NCBI GenBank assembly: GCA_012840345.1 | Contig: DULO01000078.1 | Coordinates: 1 to 41,339, forward strand | Direction: 5' to 3' | DNA length: 41,339 nt | Origin: Candidatus Fermentithermobacillaceae bacterium | GTDB lineage: Bacteria > Bacillota > Sulfobacillia > Fermentithermobacillales > Fermentithermobacillaceae | In this document: piece by piece, positions 1 through 6,130 of the stretch | Layout: each line of letters starts with the position of its first letter | How positions within the stretch are numbered: position 1 is the first letter of the stretch | Translations under genes and position numbers: made by a program | The notes under the pieces: model-generated | Database searches by the model: none | Told to the model about the DNA's origin: nothing | What the model saw: the letters and a program-made list of their open reading frames with translations, nothing else

Positions 1-2
1 AC

Positions 3-506
3 CCCGTCCTTGGCCTGCAAGAGAAAGATGTCACGCTTGAAGTGAGCAAGCGGCTGGCCGAGTACCTGAGGCGGGCAGGGGTAAACGTTGTCCTCACAAG
101 GGAGACCGACACTGACCTCGCTCCGGGGCTTGATGATAGGGAGGAAATGATGGCCCGGGCGAAGGTCGCTAACGACGCGCGAGCTGACTATCTTGTGTCC
201 ATCCACGCCAACTCGGCAAGCAACCCGGAGGCCAGTGGTATCGAAGTCTTGTACTGGCCGGGCTCGTTCATAGGAGAGGCGTTGGCCAAGTCGATCCTAG
301 ACGCCATGCACACAGCGGGCGGACTAGACAAGCGAGGGGTGTTTCCTCGGGGCTTACTGCTGCACTCCTACGGCAACATGGTGACAGTCACGGCGGAAAT
401 CGGCTTCCTGTCAAATCGCGTCGACAGCGCGTTGATGGGGCAGGCGGCGTGGCGGGACAAGGTTGCCCTTGGAATCGCTTTCGGCATACTCTCGACGCGG
501 CCATAA
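3..506 (+). CDS. N-acetylmuramoyl-L-alanine amidase (Amidase_3), 5' end cut off
   Basis: This is the C-terminal 167 residues of a zinc amidase that cuts the bond between muramic acid and the stem peptide of peptidoglycan; it would act outside the membrane on the cell wall, for example in division or spore development. The frame is open to the window edge, so the start and the first zinc ligand (the usual GHGG-type motif) lie upstream. Visible family marks are the VTLEVSKRLAEYL helix, the VLTRETD strand, the zinc-ligand histidine in VSIHANS, and the catalytic-glutamate segment VTAEIGFLSN near the end. The GTG at position 42 is internal and not the start. No C-terminal binding domain follows; any targeting domain would be N-terminal. 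The family is clear, but the exact paralogue (CwlD, LytC or other) cannot be decided from this fragment. Confidence 0.93.
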   Translation, partial: PVLGLQEKDVTLEVSKRLAEYLRRAGVNVVLTRETDTDLAPGLDDREEMMARAKVANDARADYLVSIHANSASNPEASGIEVLYWPGSFIGEALAKSILDAMHTAGGLDKRGVFPRGLLLHSYGNMVTVTAEIGFLSNRVDSALMGQAAWRDKVALGIAFGILSTRP

Positions 507-693
507 CACGAAATACCGAGAGAGCGGGTCGCCTCCTTTGGCGTTCAAGTGAGACCAAAGTATAGGCAATGGACCGGACTGGAACCGGTGCCTAGGATTT
601 CATGCCGAATTAGGTGTACACTGGATACGTGTGACAATTGCGGTCGGAACAAGGCCCGCAAGGAGATGTCACGCGAAGGGAGGAGAGAGTTCG

Positions 694-1491
694 TTGAGAA
701 CCCCGCTATCCTACGTCAATGCCCCGTTCGCCCTCGTGGATGAGACTGAGACTCGCCTGGGTGCGGCCGTAGTGAAGCACGTGCTTTCCCGGGCCAGAGG
801 ATTCTGCGAATGCTGCGGTTCGCCGGCTCCTTTCCGTTGGGGAGATGGAGAACCGTACCTGGAGATTCACTGTGTTTCAGGAACCGAAGGTTTCGATATC
901 GGCGAGGGTACCGAGGGACACTTTGGTGAAATAGGAACCCTGGACCTCACCGAGACCGGCCCCGTAGCGGCCCTGTGTCCGACTTGCCACCGGCGGGTCC
1001 ATCACTCGTTGGAAGCTGCCGCCCTCGACGCTCGCTTGCGAGAAGACATGCGCGCCGTGGATACCGCGCTTCAAAACGGGGATCTCAAAGTAGTGACCGC
1101 CGCCGTAATACCTGATGGAGAGGGAAGGGTGCTGGTTACTCAAAGAGCGTACGGACCGCATAAAGGCTTGTGGGAGTTCCCCGGAGGCAAAATCAGGAAC
1201 GATCATGAGATGCTCGAGAAGTGCATCGCACGGGAGCTTAAAGAGGAACTCGCGCTGGATGTGATCAAGGCCAAACCTTTTACAATGATCGACCACGACT
1301 ACGGTTCGTTTTTCCTCCGAATGTACGTCTTTGTCTGCAAAGTAGAAGGGCAAATCGATCTGAGAGACCATTCCGGAGCAAGGTGGGTTGGGCCCAGAGA
1401 GTTCTCCGAATTGGACTTGGCCCCCGCGGATCAGAAGGTTGCCTCCAAGCTGGCCTCCCTCATGGATCAGGAAACCGCGCTCTGGGTCTGA
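694..1491 (+). CDS. Degenerate HNH module fused to a MutT-like Nudix hydrolase
   Basis: A 265-residue two-domain protein. Residues 36-105 resemble a zinc-binding HNH fold: CxxC at 38-41, LEIHC at 56-60, and ALCPTCHRRVHH at 93-104. Residues 131-265 form a Nudix domain: VLVTQRAYGPHKGLWEFPGGK, then the Nudix helix with E172, R180-E181 and E184-E185. Nudix proteins of this type hydrolyse nucleoside diphosphates linked to another group, such as 8-oxo-dGTP; the substrate here is inferred only. Two oddities: the HNH core has HC where active enzymes have HH, and the usual Asn before the second CxxC is absent, so nuclease activity is doubtful; and the Nudix box has one extra residue between its Gly and first Glu. 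The TTG start is chosen because GGGAGGAGA lies 7 bases upstream; an in-frame GTG at 631 lacks a ribosome site. The gene stands alone between the amidase and the repeat array. Confidence 0.85.
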   Translation: MRTPLSYVNAPFALVDETETRLGAAVVKHVLSRARGFCECCGSPAPFRWGDGEPYLEIHCVSGTEGFDIGEGTEGHFGEIGTLDLTETGPVAALCPTCHRRVHHSLEAAALDARLREDMRAVDTALQNGDLKVVTAAVIPDGEGRVLVTQRAYGPHKGLWEFPGGKIRNDHEMLEKCIARELKEELALDVIKAKPFTMIDHDYGSFFLRMYVFVCKVEGQIDLRDHSGARWVGPREFSELDLAPADQKVASKLASLMDQETALWV

Positions 1492-1554
1492 CTTGTTATC
1501 GATCCGCTCCGCGGCGTGAGGGGTAGGCATCCTTGCTCCTGTATATCGGCTTGA

Positions 1555-1926
1555 AGTGGAAAGAAAGCGACTACTTAACGGTAGGGGTTGTAGAATTGTT
1601 ACCTCTGACCGGGGGAAGTGGTAAGAAATCGGCCACCGAACGGCGGGAGTTGTAGAATTCTTGCCTCTGGCCGAGGCAAGTGGTAAGAAATCGACCACTG
1701 AACGGCGGGAGTTGTAGAATTCTTGCCTCTGGCCGAGGCAAGTGGTAAGAAATCGACCACTGAACGGCGGGAGTTGTAGGTTTCATGCCACTGACCGAGA
1801 TGAGTTGTACTAAAACAACTACTGGTCGACGAGAGTTGTAGGTTTCATGCCACTGACCGAGATGAGTTGTATTAAAACAACTACTGGTCCGCAAGAGATG
1901 TAGAATTCTTACCACTGACCAGGGTA
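1555..1926. repeat. Array of twelve phased 31-bp repeats of two alternating types
   Basis: Twelve head-to-tail units, each exactly 31 bp, start at 1555, 1586, 1617, 1648, 1679, 1710, 1741, 1772, 1803, 1834, 1865 and 1896. Most begin AGTKGTA and carry CYACTG or CCTCTG in the middle. Two types alternate strictly: one has AGTGGTAAGAAATCG or AGTTGTAYTAAAACA, the other AGTTGTAGAATTCTTGCC or AGTTGTAGGTTTCATGCC, giving a 62-bp higher-order repeat. The central units are near identical; the outer ones are diverged. No unique spacers separate the units, so this is not a CRISPR array. Short inverted repeats occur inside both types. The period is close to three turns of B-DNA, so each unit would present the same face to a bound protein. 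Function is unknown; a DNA-binding array, a regulatory region for the gene at 2067 or a transcribed structured RNA are all possible. Confidence 0.93.
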
Positions 1927-1974
1927 AGTAGCGCAAAATGAACACAGTGTAATGACCCCTCCAAGATGGAAATG

Positions 1975-2053
1975 CTGATGCAGTAGGGTACGGTGTCCTA
2001 CCCCAGGGGGTCCATGGGGGAACGCACCGGACCCGCTGCGTCAGTTTTGTTTT
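1975..2053 (+). ncRNA. Predicted three-way-junction RNA element with U-tract, upstream of the DUF4145 gene
   Basis: A 9-bp closing stem pairs CTGATGCAG (1975-1983) with CTGCGTCAG (2036-2044), with one G-U pair. Inside it are TAGG/CCTA (1984-1987 with 1997-2000) and GGGTCC/GGACCC (2008-2013 with 2029-2034). TTTTGTTTT follows at once (2045-2053), as in an intrinsic terminator, and the ribosome site GGAGG starts at 2054. An alternative hairpin, ACGCAcCG/CGcTGCGT (2022-2041), would exclude the two outer pairings. This arrangement could be a conditional terminator for the downstream gene, or the terminator of a transcript from the repeat array. It matches no riboswitch class I recognise. The pairings were made by eye. 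Confidence 0.5.
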
Positions 2054-2066
2054 GGAGGGCGACGTG

Positions 2067-2534
2067 ATGGGCGAGCTAATCGGAGAACCGATCCCGGAGT
2101 CAACGGGAAAGCCAGCGGGGGAGAAGGAGTTGACTAAGACCGCCGAGGCGCTTGACCGCCAGGGCGGGGGGACGGATGACTTGGACATAAGCAGTTTCCC
2201 GGCCAACATTCAATCTGACTACAGAGAAGCGAAGACTTGTATCGATGCCGAGGCTCCAAATGCCGCCGCCATGATGTGCCGCCGCTTGGTCAGCCGGTTG
2301 GCGATCTTCAACGGAGCCAAGGACGACACAACAACAGGTCCCCAGTTGGACTACCTCAGGGACAACCACATAATCGAGGACGACCTATATAAAGCTGCCC
2401 GGATGGTAAAGGCTCTGGGCGACGAAGGAGCTCATCCTCCTGACGAAGTGACCATGGAGGAGGCCAGGGCGGCTTTCAAGATTACCCAAGCCATACTTGA
2501 GGCTATGAAGTCCCGGGTTTCACATAAGCGGTGA
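2067..2534 (+). CDS. DUF4145-type protein of unknown function
   Basis: A 155-residue soluble protein. The first 35 or so residues are a polar, Gly/Glu-rich tail. The rest (about 45-155) is helical and resembles DUF4145: YREAKTCIDAEAPNAAAMMCRRLVSRL, a central LDYLRDNHIIEDDLY segment, and the late VKALGDEGAH motif, which corresponds to the GNxAAH-type motif of that family. DUF4145 domains are found alone and in proteins linked to restriction and other defence loci, but their biochemical role is not established and none is claimed here. The ATG at 2067 is chosen because GGAGGG lies 7 bases upstream; the TTG at 2052 precedes that site. The gene is directly downstream of the folded element and the repeat array, and a terminator-like hairpin follows it, so it appears to be a single-gene unit. 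Confidence 0.7.
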   Translation: MGELIGEPIPESTGKPAGEKELTKTAEALDRQGGGTDDLDISSFPANIQSDYREAKTCIDAEAPNAAAMMCRRLVSRLAIFNGAKDDTTTGPQLDYLRDNHIIEDDLYKAARMVKALGDEGAHPPDEVTMEEARAAFKITQAILEAMKSRVSHKR

Positions 2535-2582
2535 CCCGTAAACCTTACCTCACATAAACTAGTCTGTCGCCGTAGCTCAAGT

Positions 2583-2623
2583 CCCGAAGCTCGCGCGTCG
2601 TGAGTCGCGGAGTTCGGGCTTTT
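2583..2623 (+). terminator. Probable rho-independent terminator after the DUF4145 gene
   Basis: CCCGAAGCTCGCG (2583-2595) pairs imperfectly with CGCGGAGTTCGGG (2606-2618), followed by CTTTT. It lies about 50 bases after the stop codon. Confidence 0.5.
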
Positions 2624-2730
2624 GAGTCCTCGACTCATGCGTCTTGAGTTCCGGCATTCATCCGTTTTGAAAACCGGTGTCTATGTGTCCTGACCCGTTG
2701 TCTTCACGTCCCGGCGGAAGGAGGCCTAGG

Positions 2731-4287
2731 ATGGCGGACCTCAGCGTGTGCATGATAGCCAGGGACGAAGAAGACTGTATCGGTCCGGCCCTCGAGAGCG
2801 TCAGGGACGTCGCGGCTGAGATCATAGTGGTCGACACCGGGTCTTTGGACAGGACTTGCGAAATAGCCGCCGGAATGGGCGCCAAGGTGATAAAAAGAAG
2901 GTGGATGGGGGACTTCTCCGCCGCCCGAAACGCTGCCTTGGACAACGCGGCTTGCGGATGGATTCTCGTCCTGGACGCGGACGAAAGGCTTCGTCCCGAA
3001 TCCAAGTGGCATGTCAAGAGGGCGATGCAGACCAACGCCGAAGGGTGTTTGGTCAAGGTCGTGAACTACTTGGGCGATGGGGGTGAAAAAGAGGTATCCG
3101 CCGCGCTACGCATGTTTCGCAACCGCCCCGACTACCGGTTCACCGGGATAATCCACGAGACGATAGGACCCGCCATTGAGAAGCTCGCTCCCGACTCCGT
3201 GCTGGCGACTGAAATCGTCCTGGACCACCTAGGGTATATGGACTCCTTTGTGGAGAGGAAAGCGAAGAAGACAAGGAACTACGAGATGGCGCGAGAGGCG
3301 GTGAGAAGGCAGCCCGACGACGCCTTCTGCCACTTTAACTTAGGAGTCGAGCTTTTCAGGTTGGGCAGGCTGGTCGAAGCCGAATCCTGCTTCGCCGAGG
3401 CCGGGCTGAAACTGTCGGGGAGCCCATCGTGGGGATGCAAATTGTTCAAGACGTGGGCGACCATCTTGCTCCGCCTCCGCAAACCCGACAAGGCTTTATC
3501 CGTGGCGGAACAGGGACTTGACCTCTACCCGGGCTTCACGGACCTCTACTATACCGCGGGCCTAGCCCACCTGGACCTGGAGGATTACCAGCAAGCGGAG
3601 TCTTTGTTCCTGCACTGCCTCCAGATGGGAAACGCTCCGGTTCCTCCATTCGCGGCCGCGGATATGGGCATCGCCACCTACAAGAGCCGGTTCGCGCTCG
3701 GCCGCGTCTATCTTTGTGAAGGAAGGTATGTGGATGCCGCGGACGAGTTCAGGAAAGCTTACGAGGCCAACGACCGCCTGGTTTCGGCCCTCGCGCTGAT
3801 GGGTGGCGCCCACCGGGCAGCAGGCAGGGAAGAGGACTTCGCGGCCTACCTTTCTTCTCTCGCTAAGGGTCCCTTGTTCCAAGCGGAGGTTTTGTGCGCT
3901 TCTTGGATGTTCGAACGGGCCCTGGCGGCCCTGGAAGAGGCGGGTCCAAGCCCCAAGGCACGCTGCATTCGGGCGCTTGGGCTGTTGGGGGCCGGACGTC
4001 TCAAAGAAGCCGCCCTCCTTTTAGGCGAACTACAGGACAGCGGTATGTACCAGAAGGAGATCCGGGCGGCGTACCTCTTTTGCAGAATGTGTCTCGGCAG
4101 GGCTTCTCTCGATGAAGCCGGCGATTGGCCTGAGGAAGAAAAGCGTTTGGTAACCCAGCATTCTTACACCAGAGACATCCTTGAGCTCGAAAAGGCGGTC
4201 AGGGAGAGACCCGCTCAGAGACGGATATCCAAGGAACTCCAACGGCTCCGAAGAGAGGTGCGGCGCAAGGGTTACCGGGATGTCTAG
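2731..4287 (+). CDS. Family 2 glycosyltransferase with C-terminal TPR repeats
   Basis: A 518-residue protein without signal peptide or membrane segment, so probably cytoplasmic. The N-terminal 220 residues are a GT-A fold of family 2: LSVCMIARDEE, EIIVVDTGSLDRT, DFSAARNAAL, and the metal/nucleotide-sugar motif LDADE near residue 86. From about residue 200 on there are several TPR-like helical pairs (for example CHFNLGVELFRLGRLVEAESCF and LYYTAGLAHLDLEDYQQAESLF). This architecture occurs in Bacillota enzymes that glycosylate proteins or peptides, with the TPR part presumed to bind the acceptor; the acceptor here is unknown. GGAGG at 2720-2724 supports the ATG at 2731. It is a lone gene between two terminator or leader regions, and its C-terminus is rich in Arg and Lys. 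Confidence 0.88.
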   Translation: MADLSVCMIARDEEDCIGPALESVRDVAAEIIVVDTGSLDRTCEIAAGMGAKVIKRRWMGDFSAARNAALDNAACGWILVLDADERLRPESKWHVKRAMQTNAEGCLVKVVNYLGDGGEKEVSAALRMFRNRPDYRFTGIIHETIGPAIEKLAPDSVLATEIVLDHLGYMDSFVERKAKKTRNYEMAREAVRRQPDDAFCHFNLGVELFRLGRLVEAESCFAEAGLKLSGSPSWGCKLFKTWATILLRLRKPDKALSVAEQGLDLYPGFTDLYYTAGLAHLDLEDYQQAESLFLHCLQMGNAPVPPFAAADMGIATYKSRFALGRVYLCEGRYVDAADEFRKAYEANDRLVSALALMGGAHRAAGREEDFAAYLSSLAKGPLFQAEVLCASWMFERALAALEEAGPSPKARCIRALGLLGAGRLKEAALLLGELQDSGMYQKEIRAAYLFCRMCLGRASLDEAGDWPEEEKRLVTQHSYTRDILELEKAVRERPAQRRISKELQRLRREVRRKGYRDV

Positions 4288-4414
4288 CGAGAACGACAAA
4301 GGGCTGATCCGCCGGAGGGCGGGACCACCAAGATGTACGTCACGACTTTTTGCCGGGGCGAGGCCGTTCCTCCGGCGTTTTTCTCGGATCGATGGCGTTT
4401 TCGGCTAGTTTCAT

Positions 4415-4443
4415 TTAACAACGCGGTTAGGATATGTTATAGT
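4415..4443 (+). promoter_or_regulatory. Promoter for the serS T-box transcript
   Basis: TTAACA (4415-4420) and TATAGT (4438-4443) are separated by 17 bases, each one mismatch from the vegetative consensus. The position fits a transcript that begins just before the T-box leader. Confidence 0.75.
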
Positions 4444-4449
4444 CCTTTC

Positions 4450-4715
4450 AAAGCCGTTGAAGGGGACATATCCCGGCAGGAGCCTTCAGAGAGTCGCCGG
4501 AAGGTGCGAGGCGACGGCGGAATGCCCGGTAGAGCACCCCTGAGGCGCGCGGTGGAACGGGAAGGCAAGGTTCCCCAGTATGCCGCGACGGGCGCTCCGT
4601 TAAAGGCGTTACGAGGCGGAAGGCGGCCGGGTTAGCCGGCGCGGTCCGCGAATCAAGGTGGCACCACGAGAGCAGGTCTATCTCGTCCTTGGAGATGGCC
4701 TGCTCCTTATTTATG
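4450..4715 (+). promoter_or_regulatory. T-box leader controlling serS
   Basis: A tRNA-sensing leader. Visible marks are CAGAGAG followed by the distal stem I hairpin GTCGCC-GGAAGGTGCGA-GGCGAC, the CCCCTGAG segment closing stem I, the CGTTA segments further on, and the T-box sequence AAGGTGGCACCACGAG at 4655-4670. The intrinsic terminator follows: GAGCAGG (4670-4676) pairs with CCTGCTC (4699-4705), then CTTATTT. Uncharged tRNA-Ser would stabilise the antiterminator and allow serS transcription. AGC at 4533-4535 sits where the specifier codon is expected and encodes serine; this placement is a reading by eye. The leader fills the gap between 4288 and the serS start. Confidence 0.92.
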
Positions 4716-4732
4716 TGCGGGAGGTTACAGCC

Positions 4733-6001
4733 ATGTTCGACGTAGACATCATCAAAAAGGACCGGGCGCTGGTCGAGGAGATGTTGAAGAAGAGAGGAGC
4801 GGAAGCGCCCATCGACCGCATACTCTCTTTGGACGAAGAGCGACTCGCGCTGGTGAGGAAGATCAACTCTTTACGGGAAGAAAGAAACCGGCTCTCCCAA
4901 GAAGTGAAAACGTGCAAAGACCAGGCGACTAGGGACCGGCTCATTGAGTCCAACCGGGCTATCCGCGCTGAGGTGTCTTCGGCTGAGGCAAAGCTCGCGG
5001 AGATCGAGAAGGAGTTGCGTTCGCTAGTCATCTGGATGCCCAACCTGATAGCTCCCGAGGTGCCTTACGGCCCCGACGAGTCAGGCAACGTGGTGGTGCG
5101 CACTTGGGGGGAACCGCGCAAGTTCGACTTTCCGGTCAAAGACCACGTGGAACTTGGCGAGAAGCTCGGGCTCCTCAGCATGTCCATGGGCGCCAAGGCC
5201 TGGGGAACCCGTACCTACTACCTCCTAAACGACGGCGTCTTCCTTGAGTTCGCTCTGGTGCGGTATTGTCTCGACATACTTACCTCGGAGGGTTTCAAGC
5301 CGGTCATTCCCCCGGTAATGGTCAGGTCCGACGTCTTGGAGGGGACCCGTCACTATCCGTTCTTCAAGGACCAGATCTACCGCATAGAGGGGGAGGACTT
5401 GGGGCTGGTGGGGACTTCCGAGATCCCTCTTTGCGCGATGCACGCCGGCGAGATCCTGGAAGAGGCGGACCTCCCTCTGAAGTACGCCGGCTATTCTCCC
5501 TGCTACCGAACGGAGCTGGGCTCGGGCGGAAGGGACATCAGGGGGCTCATCCGCACCCACCACTTCGAGAAAGTGGAGATGTTCGTATTCGACCTTCCCG
5601 AGAACTCGGCCAAGACCCACGAGTACATGGTTTCTTTGGAAGAACGTATCTACCAGGGATTGGGGATTCCTTACCGAGTGGTTATGATGTGCAGCGGAGA
5701 CCTGGGGCCTGTAGCGTACAAGAAATACGACTTGGAGTTCTGGAAGCCCGCTGACGGGGTCTACCGCGAGATTACTTCTTGCAGCAACTGCACTGACTTC
5801 CAGTCTAGAGGGCTGAACATAAGGTACCGTCCCGCCGCCGGGGGCAAGCCCGAGTATGTCCATACTCTAAACGGCACCGCCACCGCCATCGGCAGGACGC
5901 TCATCGCAATATTGGAAAACTACCAGAACGCCGACGGTTCCGTGACAGTGCCTGAGGTCTTGAGGCCGTACATGCCGGGAGGCAAGTCCCGAATCGGCTA
6001 G
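4733..6001 (+). CDS. serS: Seryl-tRNA synthetase
   Basis: A 422-residue class II aminoacyl-tRNA synthetase that charges tRNA-Ser (and tRNA-Sec where present) with serine in the cytoplasm. Residues 1-105 are the tRNA-binding antiparallel coiled coil (VRKINSLREERNRLSQEVK and the following helix). The catalytic core shows GTSEIPLCAMHAGEIL, the motif 2 region YRTELGSGGRDIRGLIRTHHFEKVEMF, the ITSCSNCTDFQSRGLNIRY segment and motif 3 NGTATAIGRTLIAILE. Length and motifs are normal for bacterial SerRS. The ATG at 4733 has GGGAGG about 8 bases upstream and lies just after the T-box terminator. The longer frame back to 4658 runs through the T-box and is not translated. Expression should respond to serine-tRNA charging. 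Confidence 0.98.
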   Translation: MFDVDIIKKDRALVEEMLKKRGAEAPIDRILSLDEERLALVRKINSLREERNRLSQEVKTCKDQATRDRLIESNRAIRAEVSSAEAKLAEIEKELRSLVIWMPNLIAPEVPYGPDESGNVVVRTWGEPRKFDFPVKDHVELGEKLGLLSMSMGAKAWGTRTYYLLNDGVFLEFALVRYCLDILTSEGFKPVIPPVMVRSDVLEGTRHYPFFKDQIYRIEGEDLGLVGTSEIPLCAMHAGEILEEADLPLKYAGYSPCYRTELGSGGRDIRGLIRTHHFEKVEMFVFDLPENSAKTHEYMVSLEERIYQGLGIPYRVVMMCSGDLGPVAYKKYDLEFWKPADGVYREITSCSNCTDFQSRGLNIRYRPAAGGKPEYVHTLNGTATAIGRTLIAILENYQNADGSVTVPEVLRPYMPGGKSRIG

Positions 6002-6009
6002 GGCGAAAT

Positions 6010-6040
6010 AAAGGGTCCCCAGCGCGGGGACCCTTACTTG
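6010..6040. terminator. Bidirectional terminator hairpin between serS and hppA
   Basis: AAGGGTCCCC (6011-6020) pairs perfectly with GGGGACCCTT (6026-6035). On the minus strand the hairpin is followed by a T-rich run (TTATTT), so it may serve hppA as well as serS. Confidence 0.75.
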
Positions 6041-6047
6041 ATACCGC

Positions 6048-6080
6048 AGGAGCCTTATTGGTTCGGTGAGGCTCCTTTCT
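6048..6080 (+). terminator. Second hairpin downstream of serS
   Basis: AGGAGCC (6048-6054) pairs with GGCTCCT (6070-6076), followed by TTCT. It is a likely back-up terminator for serS. Confidence 0.5.
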
Positions 6081-6130
6081 AATTTGGTCGGGTGTTGCCC
6101 GGTCGGATATGGCCGGGCCGGAAGCCCGGT

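Noticed and set aside
1555-1926. CRISPR array
   Set aside because: Units are joined end to end without unique spacers, differ in sequence, and no cas gene is present.
1975-2044. tRNA or tRNA-like gene
   Set aside because: The element is about 70 bases with a TAGG/CCTA arm like a D-arm, but there is no T-arm, no T-loop sequence and no plausible anticodon stem.
877-2209. Two long minus-strand frames (877-1698 and 1571-2209)
   Set aside because: They run through the tandem array and antisense to the Nudix gene; the open frames result from the repeat composition, with no ribosome site or recognisable protein.
2595-2654. Two similar 16-base segments (2595-2610 and 2639-2654)
   Set aside because: 13 of 16 bases match, but only two copies are present and one is part of the terminator hairpin; too little to call a repeat family.
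4658-4732. Extended SerRS start at 4658
   Set aside because: The extra codons are T-box and terminator sequence; the normal N-terminus begins at 4733.
5225-5863. Minus-strand frame of 212 residues antisense to serS
   Set aside because: Shadow of a conserved gene; no ribosome site and no domain recognised.
6113-6129. CCGGGC/GCCCGG hairpin next to the hppA stop as terminator
   Set aside because: No T-run follows on the minus strand; the hairpin at 6010-6040 is a better candidate.
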